Positions 33,169-41,672 of a stretch of 64,000 nucleotides of DNA are shown here, in pieces; the first letter of the stretch is position 1; every line of letters begins with the position of its first letter. The position numbers and the translations under genes are program-made. The notes under the pieces were generated by a model. The model saw only the letters and a program-made list of their open reading frames with translations, was not told the DNA's origin and searched no databases. The stretch is from positions 186,001 to 250,000 of the forward strand of contig DYYG01000013.1 in the NCBI GenBank assembly GCA_020741775.1, read 5' to 3'. Source of the stretch: Methylorubrum populi (GTDB lineage Bacteria; Pseudomonadota; Alphaproteobacteria; Rhizobiales; Beijerinckiaceae).

Positions 33169-33510
33169 ATGCGTCTTCCCTGTCTCATCCTCGCGCTGGG
33201 CTTCTTGGCGGCTTCGCCCGCGACGGCGGCGAGCTTTTCCTGCGCCAAGGCCGAGACGCCGGACGAGAAGACGATCTGCGACACCCGCGCCCTCAACGAC
33301 CTCGATGTCGAGATGGCGGTACGCTTCGATATCCTCAAAGACCTGCTGCCGATGGGCAACCGCACCAAGATGCAGGAGGATCAGGAGGCCTGGCTCAAGG
33401 ACCGCCGCGCCTGCGGCACCGATGTCGCCTGCCTGACCGCCGCTTATGAGGGCCGGCTGAAGATTCTTCGTGGTGTCCTATCGGAATTCGCCAAGCAGGG
33501 CGGGCGGTAG
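33169..33510 (+). CDS. Small exported LprI/DUF1311-like protein
   Basis: 113 aa. The signal peptide is about residues 1-20 (LPCLILALGFLAASPATA). The mature part has four cysteines (SFSCAKAETPDEKTIC ... RRACGTDVACL) and the W-L-K-x-R-R-x-C arrangement of DUF1311/LprI proteins, some of which inhibit lysozyme. It would be periplasmic with two disulfides. It lies 86 bp after hemJ, probably with its own promoter, and occupies the place where rho is found in related origins. Confidence 0.75.
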   Translation: MRLPCLILALGFLAASPATAASFSCAKAETPDEKTICDTRALNDLDVEMAVRFDILKDLLPMGNRTKMQEDQEAWLKDRRACGTDVACLTAAYEGRLKILRGVLSEFAKQGGR

Positions 33511-33530
33511 ACCCTCTCCCCCGTTCACAC

Positions 33531-33638
33531 CCTCATCCTGAGGGGCCGCGAAGCGGCCTCGAAGGATCGTCCAGGGATCGCGCGGGATCTGGAGGATCCT
33601 TCTAGGCGGACGCTGCGCGCTCGCACCTCAGGATGAGG
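33531..33638. repeat. Dispersed inverted-repeat element (CCTCATCCTGAGG type)
   Basis: Ends CCTCATCCTGAGG (33531-33543) and CCTCAGGATGAGG (33626-33638) are exact inverted copies; an internal GCCGCGAAGCGGC hairpin and CTCGAAGGATCG lie between them. The same kind of element occurs at 41493-41623. It fills the gap between the LprI-like gene and hisG, which converge. Confidence 0.8.
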
Positions 33639-33659
33639 CGGTGGATGGGAGGCTCTGTC

Positions 33660-34637
33660 TCAGAGACGCGCGAGCAGCCGCTCCGCTAACGGGTTCTCCG
33701 CCGCGAAGGCGTAGTCGATCCGCCGCACGGTGACCGCCCGCGCCCCGGCCTGGACCAGGGCATCGGAGAGATCGAACACCGCATCCGCCGGACAGCGGAG
33801 CACGATCTCGCCGTCCGGCCCGCGCGGGGCGCCGTAGGGCAACTCGGCCTCGTGCAGGCCGGCAAGGGTGGCGAGATCGATCTCACCGGATTCCGGCAGG
33901 CCCGCCCGCACTTCCCGCGTGGTGCGGGCGCGCTCCTCGGCGGCGATGCGGCCGAGCACCGTGCGCAGGGCCGTCCGCGCCGTCTCGCCCCAGGGCGCCT
34001 TGAGCGAGGCGACCAGATTGGCTTCCGAGCGCAGCATCACCCCGTCGTCTAAGACCTTCAGGGCATTGGCCGCCAGCGTCGTGCCGGTGGTGGTGATGTC
34101 GACGATGATTTCCGCCGAGCCCGCCGCCGGTGCACCCTCGGTGGCGCCCAGGCTCTCGACGATGCGGTAATCGGCGATGCCGGCCTCGGCGAAGAAGCGG
34201 CGGGTCAGGTTCACGTATTTGGTGGCGATGCGCATCCGCTTGCCCTGGCGCAGGCGCATCTCGCTGGCGACCTCGTCGAGGTCGCTCATGGCGCGCACGT
34301 CGATCCAGGCCTGGGGCACCGCCACCACCACGCTGGCATGGCCGAAGCCCAACGGCGTCAGCAATTCGACGCTTCCCGCCGGATCGGGCAGCATCTCGCG
34401 GATCAGATCCTCGCCGGTGACGCCGAGATGGGCGGCGCCGCTGGCGAGCTGGCCGGCGATCTCGGAGGCCGAGAGATAGCGCACCTCGACGCCGGGCAGG
34501 CCGGCCAGAGTGCCGCGATATTCGCGGGCGCCGGCCTTCTGCACGAGCTTCAGGCCCGCGCGGGAGAAGAAGGCGCTCGCATTCTCCTGAAGCCGACCCT
34601 TGGAGGGGACGGCGAGAACCAGGGGCAGATCGCTCAC
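33660..34637 (-). CDS. hisG: ATP phosphoribosyltransferase catalytic subunit
   Basis: 325 aa. It is the first enzyme of histidine synthesis. LVLAVPSKGRLQENASAFF (about residues 6-24), HLGVTGEDLIRE and the PRPP-binding EIIVDITTTGTTLAANAL (about 175-192) are present. The length resembles the alphaproteobacterial HisZ-dependent form, which has an extended C-terminus but is not the classical long form. Its ATG overlaps the hisZ stop by 4 bp. The remaining his genes are not in the window. Confidence 0.94.
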   Translation of the reverse strand: MSDLPLVLAVPSKGRLQENASAFFSRAGLKLVQKAGAREYRGTLAGLPGVEVRYLSASEIAGQLASGAAHLGVTGEDLIREMLPDPAGSVELLTPLGFGHASVVVAVPQAWIDVRAMSDLDEVASEMRLRQGKRMRIATKYVNLTRRFFAEAGIADYRIVESLGATEGAPAAGSAEIIVDITTTGTTLAANALKVLDDGVMLRSEANLVASLKAPWGETARTALRTVLGRIAAEERARTTREVRAGLPESGEIDLATLAGLHEAELPYGAPRGPDGEIVLRCPADAVFDLSDALVQAGARAVTVRRIDYAFAAENPLAERLLARL

Positions 34638-35776
34638 GCCACATCTCCTTCTGCGCAGCGCGACAGCCAGAATGCGCAGCCCACCGCCGGCAGCGGCACC
34701 GGGCTGCCGAGCTGTTGCAGCAGGCCGTCGTAACGGCCGCCGCCGACGAGGGTCGGGCCGCCTTGCGGGCCGGTCACCTCGAAGATGAAGCCGGTATAGT
34801 AATCGAGATTGCGGGCGAACCCGCCGCTGAAGCGGAAGCGCTCGACCGGAAGGCCCCGCGCCGCCATGAAGCCGGTGCGCTCCTCGAACAGGGCCAGCGC
34901 CTCGTCGAGACCGGCATGGGTCAGACCGGCTTCCCGGGCCAGCGTCCGCACCGCCGCGGCGGCATCATCGGGATTGCCGGAGACGGCGCAGTAGCGCTCG
35001 ATCAGCGCGCGGTTGGCGCTGTTGAGCCCGGCTCCGCCCTGCGCCTGGGCCGAGGCCTTGGCGAGGAAGCGCTCGGCGATGGCGCCGGCGCTGCGGCCGC
35101 CGACCTGCGAGATTCCGGCGATGGAGAGCACGTCCTCGACGAAGGCGCGCACGGCCCCCGCATCCTGGCCCTGGATCGCCGCGAGCAGGCCGGCATGGCG
35201 GTCTTCGGTCTGCGCTGCGTTCACCACCTCGTCCAGGGAGCGCCCGGCGGCGATGGCCCGCAGGGTGCGGCGCTTGGCGACCGGCGGAACCTGGAGCGCA
35301 TCGAGGAAGGCATGGGTCAGGCCCATATCGCCGAGGCGCACCGCGCCATCGGAGCGGCCGAGCAGATCGAGCCCCTCGAGGGCGAGCCCCAGCACCTCGG
35401 CATCGGCGGCCGGCGTGTCGGCGCGGCCGATCGATTCGATGCCGCCTTGCAGGAATTCGTCGGGCTCTCCCGCCGCGAGGCGGAAAACCGGGCCGAGATA
35501 GCTGTAATCGGCGCTCTCGCCCGGCCGCGTCGCTTGGTGCAGGCGGCAGACGGGAATCGTGAATTCCGGTCGCAGGCACAGCTCGGCCCCGGCCGCGTCC
35601 TGGGTCACGAAGATGCGGCGGCGGATGTCCTCGCCCGACAATTCGAGGAACGGCTCGACGGGTTGCAGCACCGGGGGCGATGCCGGTCCGTATCCGCACG
35701 ACGCGAAATGCGCGGACAATGTCGCGTGGCGCGCCGCTTCCGCCCCGCTCGGGCCGCCTGCCTCCGGTCTCGTCAT
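34634..35776 (-). CDS. hisZ: ATP phosphoribosyltransferase regulatory subunit
   Basis: 380 aa, a histidyl-tRNA-synthetase paralogue without tRNA-charging function that is needed for HisG activity and histidine feedback. Class II synthetase-like motifs are visible: PPVLQPVEPFLELSGEDIRRR, CLRPEFTIPVCRLH (motif 2 region) and GGRYDGLLQQLG near the C-terminus (motif 3 region). The frame is open far upstream, but the ATG at 35776 gives the family length. The 4 bp overlap with hisG implies coupled synthesis of the two partners. Confidence 0.93.
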   Translation of the reverse strand: MTRPEAGGPSGAEAARHATLSAHFASCGYGPASPPVLQPVEPFLELSGEDIRRRIFVTQDAAGAELCLRPEFTIPVCRLHQATRPGESADYSYLGPVFRLAAGEPDEFLQGGIESIGRADTPAADAEVLGLALEGLDLLGRSDGAVRLGDMGLTHAFLDALQVPPVAKRRTLRAIAAGRSLDEVVNAAQTEDRHAGLLAAIQGQDAGAVRAFVEDVLSIAGISQVGGRSAGAIAERFLAKASAQAQGGAGLNSANRALIERYCAVSGNPDDAAAAVRTLAREAGLTHAGLDEALALFEERTGFMAARGLPVERFRFSGGFARNLDYYTGFIFEVTGPQGGPTLVGGGRYDGLLQQLGSPVPLPAVGCAFWLSRCAEGDVA

Positions 35777-35945
35777 CGTCTGGGATCCAGCTTGATTTCG
35801 GTCCCCATAGCAATCGCGTTCCCGGTTGGCGACCGTGCAGAGGAATTTCCGAGCGGATCGAACTGCGTCAGCGACGCGAAACCGTCCTCGCGCGGCGAAG
35901 CCGAAGCGATCCGGCCGCGCACCCCGTCCGGAACAGGGGCGTGCC

Positions 35946-36131
35946 TCAACCGACGACCGGCGGCTTCCAGCGCCGCAGAGCCGTCCCGGCGTCGTAAGGC
36001 AGAGGTGAGGGGGAGGTGATGAATTCGACCAGCGCCCCGAACGGCGCGCGGGCATAGCAGAAGCGGTTGCCGGACCCACTCTCCTTGGCCGGCAGGTCGT
36101 GCGGCGTTCCCAGGATCGTTCCGCCGTCCGA
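35946..36131 (-). pseudogene. Remnant of a VOC/glyoxalase gene (C-terminal part only)
   Basis: On the minus strand 61 codons between two stops read SDGGTILGTPHDLPAKE, then SGSGNRFCYARAPFGALVEF and ITSPSPLPYDAGTALRRWKP. This looks like the last third of a lactoylglutathione-lyase-like VOC protein, including the final metal-ligand strand (ALVEF) and the usual RRWKP tail. There is no start codon and no upstream part: a TGA lies at 36132-36134 and the HAD gene ends at 36206. The rest of the 35777-36205 gap (the hisZ upstream region) shows no gene. Confidence 0.6.
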
Positions 36132-36205
36132 TCATCGTCCTGCCGTTCGATATTGCACTGCAGCAATGAGCGGACCGGCGGCCGGTTCCTCGGGCCGTGT
36201 CCCGG

Positions 36206-37093
36206 CTACCAGACCAGCCGCTCGATCACCGCATCCGGCCGCACCGGCTGGCGGCCGAGCCAGTCCGCGATATCGCCGAGGCTGTGGTGCTCCGCCGTGA
36301 CGCCGAGTTCCTCCGCGTGAATGCCGCGGGCCACTAGGATCGAGGGGATGCCGTAGGCGGAGGCTCCGGCGATGTCGGTGCGGATCGCGTCGCCGACGGC
36401 CACGGTGCGGGCTCTGTCCGGTGGGGGCAGGCGGTCGAGTTCGCCGGCCATGGCGAGCGCAGTTTCGTAGACCGGCCGATAGGGTTTGCCGGCATAGACG
36501 ACCGCGCCGCCAATCTCCTCGTAGGCCTGGGCGATCAGGCCGGCGCAGGGGATCAGCTTCTTGTCGCGCTCGACCACGAGGTCGGGATTGGCGCAGATCA
36601 TCGGCACGGCGCGGGCGCGGAAATCGGCCAGCGTCGCGCGGTAATCCTCGGCCGTCTCGGTATGGTCGTCGAACAGGCCGGTGCAGACCACGCGCTGCGC
36701 CTCCTCCGCCGGCACCAGGGTGAGGTCGAGCCCGTCGAAGACCGGCGCGTCGCGCTCCGGCCCGAGGTGATACACCCGATCACCGGGATGCTCGGCGATC
36801 AGCCGCCGGGTCAGGTCGCCGGAAGTGAGGATCGCGTCGTAGGCCTCCCGCGGAACGCCGTAGCCGTCGAGGATCTGTTGCACCCCCTGCCACGGCCGGG
36901 GGGCGTTCGACACGAGGATGACCCGGCGCGGGCGGGGACCGGGCAGGGCGCGGAAGCGGATCAGCGCCTCGCCCGCCGCCTCGTGGCCGCGCGTCCCGTC
37001 ATGCAGCACGCCCCAGACGTCGCACAGGATCAGGTCGTAGCGCTCTGCGACCTCCTCGAAGTGCTGCAAGGTCGGGACGGAGGAATGGGTCAT
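36206..37093 (-). CDS. HAD-superfamily class IIA hydrolase
   Basis: 295 aa. The HAD motif I LILCDVWGVLHDG (about residues 21-33; D-x-W variant), motif II VILVSNAPR and motif IV VAVGDAIRTDIAGASAYG (about 240-257) place it in the NagD/class IIA group, subfamily TIGR01459 as I recall it. It is a probable cytoplasmic phosphatase of small metabolites. It is transcribed alone, convergent to nothing; the next gene upstream is the TetR regulator 107 bp away. Confidence 0.87.
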   Translation of the reverse strand: MTHSSVPTLQHFEEVAERYDLILCDVWGVLHDGTRGHEAAGEALIRFRALPGPRPRRVILVSNAPRPWQGVQQILDGYGVPREAYDAILTSGDLTRRLIAEHPGDRVYHLGPERDAPVFDGLDLTLVPAEEAQRVVCTGLFDDHTETAEDYRATLADFRARAVPMICANPDLVVERDKKLIPCAGLIAQAYEEIGGAVVYAGKPYRPVYETALAMAGELDRLPPPDRARTVAVGDAIRTDIAGASAYGIPSILVARGIHAEELGVTAEHHSLGDIADWLGRQPVRPDAVIERLVW

Positions 37094-37200
37094 CGAGCAG
37101 GATCCGGTCGAAAGGGCGGGCGCTGGCCGGCTCTATACCCGTCTTCGCGTCGCGCTGAAGGCCGTGTTCCTTCTCCGGGACGGAAGAGAGCCAAAGCCGA

Positions 37201-37803
37201 TCAGCCCAGAAACCGCCCCACCAGCAATCGTGCGAGATCGCGCGGCGGGTCGGGGGTGAGCACCGCGAGCTTGCCCGAGGTCGAGAGCGAGGCGAGCCCG
37301 TGCAGGGCGGCCCAGAGGGTGGCGACCGCCCGGCGGCGCTCATCGGGATCGGTGACGAGCGGCGCGAGTACCGTGTCGACGAGCCCGACCGGCTCGGCCA
37401 GGGCCGCCGCGTACCAATCCGGAAACGGCTGGTCCGGCGCGGCGAGATGCTCGAACAGCAGGCTCCAGACCTTCGGATCGGCGGCGACGAAGACGAGATA
37501 GGCGTCGGCGAGGGCCAGGGCGTTGTCCCGTGCGGTTCGGTCCGGTGCGATCGCCGCCCGCATCGCCGCGTGCAGACGGGCCAGGGTGCGGGCATTGACC
37601 CGCAGCACCACCTGATCGAGATCGCCGACCGCGTTATAGATCGAGTTCGGCGCGTAGCCGATGGCGGCGGCGAGCCGCCGCATGCCCAGCGCGCGGAATC
37701 CCTCGTTGCGCACGAGGCTCTCCGCCGCGCCCGCGACGAGCGCGAGGAAGCCCTCGCGGTCATGCTCGCCCCTTGGGCCGCTGCCCCGTGACCGGCCTGC
37801 CAA
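37201..37803 (-). CDS. TetR-type regulator divergent from the phospholipid-remodelling gene
   Basis: 200 aa from a TTG start at 37803. GFLALVAGAAESLVRNEGFRALGMRRLAAAIGYAPNSIYNAVGDLDQVVLRV (about residues 24-75) is a TetR helix-turn-helix with the typical N-S-I-Y recognition end; the C-terminal part has the PF13305-like LFEHLAAPDQPFPDWYAAAL. The frame extends to 37959, but that would swallow two 15 bp operator-like repeats (37857-37871, 37906-37920). The TTG has GGGAG 10 bases upstream. Being divergent from aas suggests it controls aas and itself. Confidence 0.8.
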   Translation of the reverse strand: MAGRSRGSGPRGEHDREGFLALVAGAAESLVRNEGFRALGMRRLAAAIGYAPNSIYNAVGDLDQVVLRVNARTLARLHAAMRAAIAPDRTARDNALALADAYLVFVAADPKVWSLLFEHLAAPDQPFPDWYAAALAEPVGLVDTVLAPLVTDPDERRRAVATLWAALHGLASLSTSGKLAVLTPDPPRDLARLLVGRFLG

Positions 37804-37856
37804 GTCCGTTCCACTCCCGGATCGCCGTGCGTGCCCGCACGCGACGTGGCGGTAAA

Positions 37857-37920
37857 TTGCACAGCGTGCAAAATCAAGCTTGCCGACGCGTGCTGCAGAG
37901 ATATTTTGAACGTCGTGCAA
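37857..37920. promoter_or_regulatory. Pair of 15 bp TetR-type operators between tetR and aas
   Basis: TTGCACAGCGTGCAA (37857-37871) is a perfect 6-3-6 inverted repeat; TTGAACGTCGTGCAA (37906-37920) is a second copy with one arm mismatch, 49 bp away. Both lie in the divergent promoter region, 54-117 bp upstream of the TetR start and 63-126 bp upstream of aas. Confidence 0.65.
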
Positions 37921-37982
37921 ACCTCCGATTTGACGCCTCGCCGATGCGCAGGCAGTCATGCCCGGAGCCGGGAGAGACCACG

Positions 37983-40900
37983 ATGTTCCGCACGCTGATG
38001 ACCACGCGGCGCTTCGCGCCGCTGTTCTGGTGCCAGTTTTTCTCCGCCTTCAACGACAACTTCCTGAAGAACGCGCTCGCCCTGCTGATCCTGTTCCAGG
38101 TGAGCGCCGGCAGCGGGGAGAGCGGCGGCGTTCTGGTGACGCTGGCGAGCGCCGTCTTCGTCGGCCCCTTCTTCATCCTGTCCGGCCTCGGCGGACAGCT
38201 GGCCGACCGCTACGACAAGGCCCTGCTCGCCCGGCGCCTGAAATTCGCGGAGATCTTCGCCGCCCTGCTCTCGGTGCTGGGCTTCTGGCTGCATTCGGTG
38301 CCGCTGCTGTTCGCCGCGCTCGGCCTCTTCGGAATCATCGCGGCGCTGTTCGGTCCGATCAAGTACGGCATCCTGCCCGATCATCTGAAGCGCGAGGAAC
38401 TGACCGCCGGCAACGCCCTGGTGGAAGCCGCGACCTTCCTGGCGATCCTGCTCGGCACCATCACCGCCGGCCTCGCCATGGCCATGGGCGGCCATGCCCT
38501 CGGGCTCGGTGCCGGGCTGATGGGCATGGCCGTCCTGTGCTGGCTCTCCGCCCGCATGATCCCCGCCACCGGCGAGGGGGCGCCCGACCTGAAGGTCGAT
38601 GCGAACGTCGCCCGCTCCACCGTGGCCCTGCTGCGCGACCTCTGGTCCGACACGCGGCTGTGGCGCGGCTCGGTGATCGTGAGCTGGTTCTGGCTCGTCG
38701 GCGTGGTGATCCTCTCGCTCCTGCCGGTGCTGGTGCGCCAGACGCTGAACGGTACCGAGATCGTCGCCACCACCCTGCTCGCGATCTTCTCCGTCGGCAT
38801 CGCGGTCGGCTCCGGCCTCGCCTCCTGGCTCGCCAGCGGGCGGATCGTGCTGCTGCCGACCCCCATCGGCGCGGTGCTGATGGGCCTGTTCGGCCTCGAT
38901 CTCGCCTGGACGGTGTCGCACCTGCCGCCGCCCTCGGGCGAGCCGATCGGCGCCTGGGACTTCATCACCAGCGGTTCGGGCCTGCGCATCGTCCTCGATT
39001 TCGCCGGGCTCGCCGTCGCGGGCGGCCTCTACGTGGTGCCCTCCTTCGCGGCGGTGCAGGCCTGGACCGAGAAGGCCAAGCGCGCCCGCGTCATCGGCGC
39101 GGTCAACGTGCTCACCGCCGCCTTCATGGTCGGCGGCACCCTGGCGCTGGCCGTGCTCCAGGGGCTCGGCCTCTCGATGGCGCAGCTCCTCGGGCTGGTC
39201 GCCGTGCTCAACCTGATCGTCGGCGCGGTCATCCTGAAGACCCTGGCGACCAACCCCTTACGCGACGCCCTGTCGATCCTGTTCCGCGCCGTCTACCGCC
39301 TGGAGGTGAAGGGCCTGGAGAATGTCGAGAAGGCGGGGCCGAACGCCATCGTCGCCCTCAACCACGTCTCCTTCCTCGATGCGCCGCTGGCCCTGTCGCT
39401 GCTCGACAAGGATCCAGTCTTCGCCATCGACCACGGCATCGCCCAGCGCTGGTGGGTGAAGCCTTTCTTGAGCGTCGCCAAGGCGATGCCGCTCGATCCG
39501 ACCCGGCCGCTCGCCACCCGCACCCTGATCAACGCGGTCAAGAGCGGCGAGACGCTGATCATCTTCCCCGAAGGCCGGCTCACGGTCACGGGCAGCCTGA
39601 TGAAGGTCTATGACGGGGCGGGGCTGATCGCCGACAAGTCCGGCGCCATGGTCGTGCCGGTGAAGATCGACGGGCCGGAGCGCACCGTGTTCTCCCGCCT
39701 CAAGCGCGATCAGGTGCGCCGGGCGTGGTGGCCGAAGGTGACCGTGACGATCCTGCCGCCGGTCCGGCTTCACGTCGATCCCGCGCTGAAAGGCAAGAAC
39801 CGCCGCCGGGCGGCCGGCGCGGCGCTCTACGACATCATGTCCGATCTCGTGTTCGAGACCGCCGAGATCGAGCGCGGCGTCTTTTCCGCGCTGATCGAGG
39901 CGGGCGAGCGCCATGGCTGGCGGCGCACGGCGCTGGAGGACCCGGTTTCCGGTGCGATGAGCTATGCCCGCCTGGTGATGGGCGCCAACATCCTGGGCCG
40001 CAAGCTTCAGGCGTTGCTGCCCGAGGCAGGTAAGCCGGTCGGGCTGATGCTGCCCAACGCCAACGGCGCGGCGGTGACGTTCTTCGCGCTCGCCAGCGCC
40101 GGACGGGTGCCGGCGATGATCAACTTCTCCGCCGGCCCCACTGCCGTGCTCTCGGCCTGCAAGGCGGCGCAGGTGGACACCATCCTCACCTCTCGCGCCT
40201 TCATCGAGAAGGGCCGCCTGACCAGCCTGATCGAGGGCATCGCGACGACGGTGCGGCTGATCTATCTGGAGGATGTGCGGGCGGGCGTCACCACGGGCGA
40301 CAAGATCCGCGGTTTCCTGAGCCCCCGCCGCCCGCTGGTCGCCCGGCAGGGCAGCGACCCGGCCGCGATCCTGTTCACCTCCGGCAGCGAGGGCACGCCC
40401 AAGGGCGTGGTGCTCGCCAACCGGTCGATGCTCGCCAACACCGCCCAGGTCGCCGCCCGCATCGATTTCGGCCCCCGCGACAAGGTGTTCAACGTCCTGC
40501 CGATCTTCCACGCCTTCGGGTTGACGGCGGGGCTGGTGCTGCCGCTGACCTCCGGCGTGCCGGTCTATCTCTACCCCTCGCCGCTGCATTACCGGATCGT
40601 GCCGGAGCTGATCTACGGCTCCAACGCCACGGTCCTGTTCGGCACCGACACCTTCCTCACGGGCTATGCCCGGATGGCCCATTCCTACGACCTGCGCTCC
40701 CTGCGCTACGTCGTGGCCGGCGCGGAAGCGGTGAAGCAAACGACCCGGAAGACCTGGGCGGAGAAATTCGGCCTGCGCATCCTGGAGGGTTACGGCGTCA
40801 CCGAATGCGGGCCGGTGCTCGCCCTCAACACGCCGATGTTCAACCGCTTCGGCACGGTCGGCCGGCTGCTGCCGGGCATCGAAGCCCGCCTCGAACCGGT

Positions 40901-41399
40901 GCCCGGCATCGAGGAGGGCGGGCGCCTCGTGGTGCGCGGGCCCAACATCATGCTCGGCTACCTGCGGGCGGAGAAGCCCGGCGTGCTGGAGGCGCCGCAG
41001 GACGGCTGGCACGATACCGGCGACATCGTCGCCATCGATGCCGACGGCTTCGTGACGATCAAGGGCCGGGCCAAGCGCTTCGCCAAGATCGCGGGCGAGA
41101 TGGTGTCCCTGGCCAGTGTCGAGGCGCTGGCCGCCGATCTGTGGCCCGAAACCCCGAGCGCGGTCGCCGCCGTGCCCGATGCCCGCAAGGGCGAACGCCT
41201 GATCCTGTTCACCGAGGCCAAGGACGCGACGCGGGCCGCCTACCAGAGCTTCGCCAAGGGCCGGGGCGCGGCCGATGTCGCCATCCCCGCCGAGGTGGTC
41301 GTGCTGGAGAAGCTGCCGATGCTCGGCACCGGCAAGGTCGATCAGGTGAGCGTGATCAAGCTCGCCAAGGAGCGGGCGGCGACGGCGGAGGCGGCGTGA
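37983..41399 (+). CDS. Trifunctional MFS/acyltransferase/acyl-ACP synthetase (LplT-Aas fusion type)
   Basis: 1138 aa. Three domains are in order: an MFS/LplT-like transporter of about 12 helices (residues about 1-420, opening FWCQFFSAFNDNFLKNAL); a PlsC-type acyltransferase with N-H-x4-D (NHVSFLD at about 460) and FPEGRLTVTG; and an AMP-forming acyl-ACP synthetase with LFTSGSEGTPKGVVL (about 797-811), GYGVTECGPVL and the C-terminal GRAKRFAKIAGEMVSL. Family knowledge suggests that it flips lysophospholipids inward and reacylates them. In enterobacteria the transporter (lplT) and aas are separate genes. A divergent TetR gene and paired operators suggest regulation by lipid stress. Confidence 0.9.
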   Translation: MFRTLMTTRRFAPLFWCQFFSAFNDNFLKNALALLILFQVSAGSGESGGVLVTLASAVFVGPFFILSGLGGQLADRYDKALLARRLKFAEIFAALLSVLGFWLHSVPLLFAALGLFGIIAALFGPIKYGILPDHLKREELTAGNALVEAATFLAILLGTITAGLAMAMGGHALGLGAGLMGMAVLCWLSARMIPATGEGAPDLKVDANVARSTVALLRDLWSDTRLWRGSVIVSWFWLVGVVILSLLPVLVRQTLNGTEIVATTLLAIFSVGIAVGSGLASWLASGRIVLLPTPIGAVLMGLFGLDLAWTVSHLPPPSGEPIGAWDFITSGSGLRIVLDFAGLAVAGGLYVVPSFAAVQAWTEKAKRARVIGAVNVLTAAFMVGGTLALAVLQGLGLSMAQLLGLVAVLNLIVGAVILKTLATNPLRDALSILFRAVYRLEVKGLENVEKAGPNAIVALNHVSFLDAPLALSLLDKDPVFAIDHGIAQRWWVKPFLSVAKAMPLDPTRPLATRTLINAVKSGETLIIFPEGRLTVTGSLMKVYDGAGLIADKSGAMVVPVKIDGPERTVFSRLKRDQVRRAWWPKVTVTILPPVRLHVDPALKGKNRRRAAGAALYDIMSDLVFETAEIERGVFSALIEAGERHGWRRTALEDPVSGAMSYARLVMGANILGRKLQALLPEAGKPVGLMLPNANGAAVTFFALASAGRVPAMINFSAGPTAVLSACKAAQVDTILTSRAFIEKGRLTSLIEGIATTVRLIYLEDVRAGVTTGDKIRGFLSPRRPLVARQGSDPAAILFTSGSEGTPKGVVLANRSMLANTAQVAARIDFGPRDKVFNVLPIFHAFGLTAGLVLPLTSGVPVYLYPSPLHYRIVPELIYGSNATVLFGTDTFLTGYARMAHSYDLRSLRYVVAGAEAVKQTTRKTWAEKFGLRILEGYGVTECGPVLALNTPMFNRFGTVGRLLPGIEARLEPVPGIEEGGRLVVRGPNIMLGYLRAEKPGVLEAPQDGWHDTGDIVAIDADGFVTIKGRAKRFAKIAGEMVSLASVEALAADLWPETPSAVAAVPDARKGERLILFTEAKDATRAAYQSFAKGRGAADVAIPAEVVVLEKLPMLGTGKVDQVSVIKLAKERAATAEAA

Positions 41400-41492
41400 G
41401 GGTCGGCGTCGTCCGGATGATTCCATTGAGGCTGGTTCCCGTATCCAGTCTGAGAGCCTGTTTGAGTGTTCTCATCTGGTGTCCATGACGCT

Positions 41493-41623
41493 CCTCATGC
41501 TGAGGAACTGCGCCAGCAGCCTCGAAGCACCCCGCGACACTTCCTCTGGGGGGAGAGCGGCTCCCTGGGATCGACCGTTCCGGGGTGCTTCGAGACTCGC
41601 TGCGCGAGCGCCTCAGCATGAGG
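41493..41623. repeat. Dispersed inverted-repeat element (CCTCATGCTGAGG type)
   Basis: Outer arms CCTCATGCTGAGG (41493-41505) and CCTCAGCATGAGG (41611-41623), inner arms CTCGAAGCACCCCG (about 41520-41533) and CGGGGTGCTTCGAG (41581-41594). It is organised like the element at 33531-33638. The surrounding 41400-41672 gap has no gene. Confidence 0.8.
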
Positions 41624-41672
41624 ACAGCGGAATTTGCCCAGCAAGTGAGCTCAAACAGGCTCCGAGAGACCG

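Noticed and set aside
33531..33638. Repeat considered as a CRISPR unit or IS end
   Set aside because: There are only two ends with no spaced array, no cas genes and no transposase; a dispersed palindromic element fits better.
36153..36163. TTGCACTGCAG, a third TGC-N3-GCA site, before hisZ
   Set aside because: A single six-base core is expected by chance a couple of dozen times in 64 kb, and nothing nearby relates to PHA metabolism.
39258..41426. Minus-strand open frame of 722 codons opposite aas
   Set aside because: It is antisense to the acyltransferase and synthetase domains and has no domain of its own.
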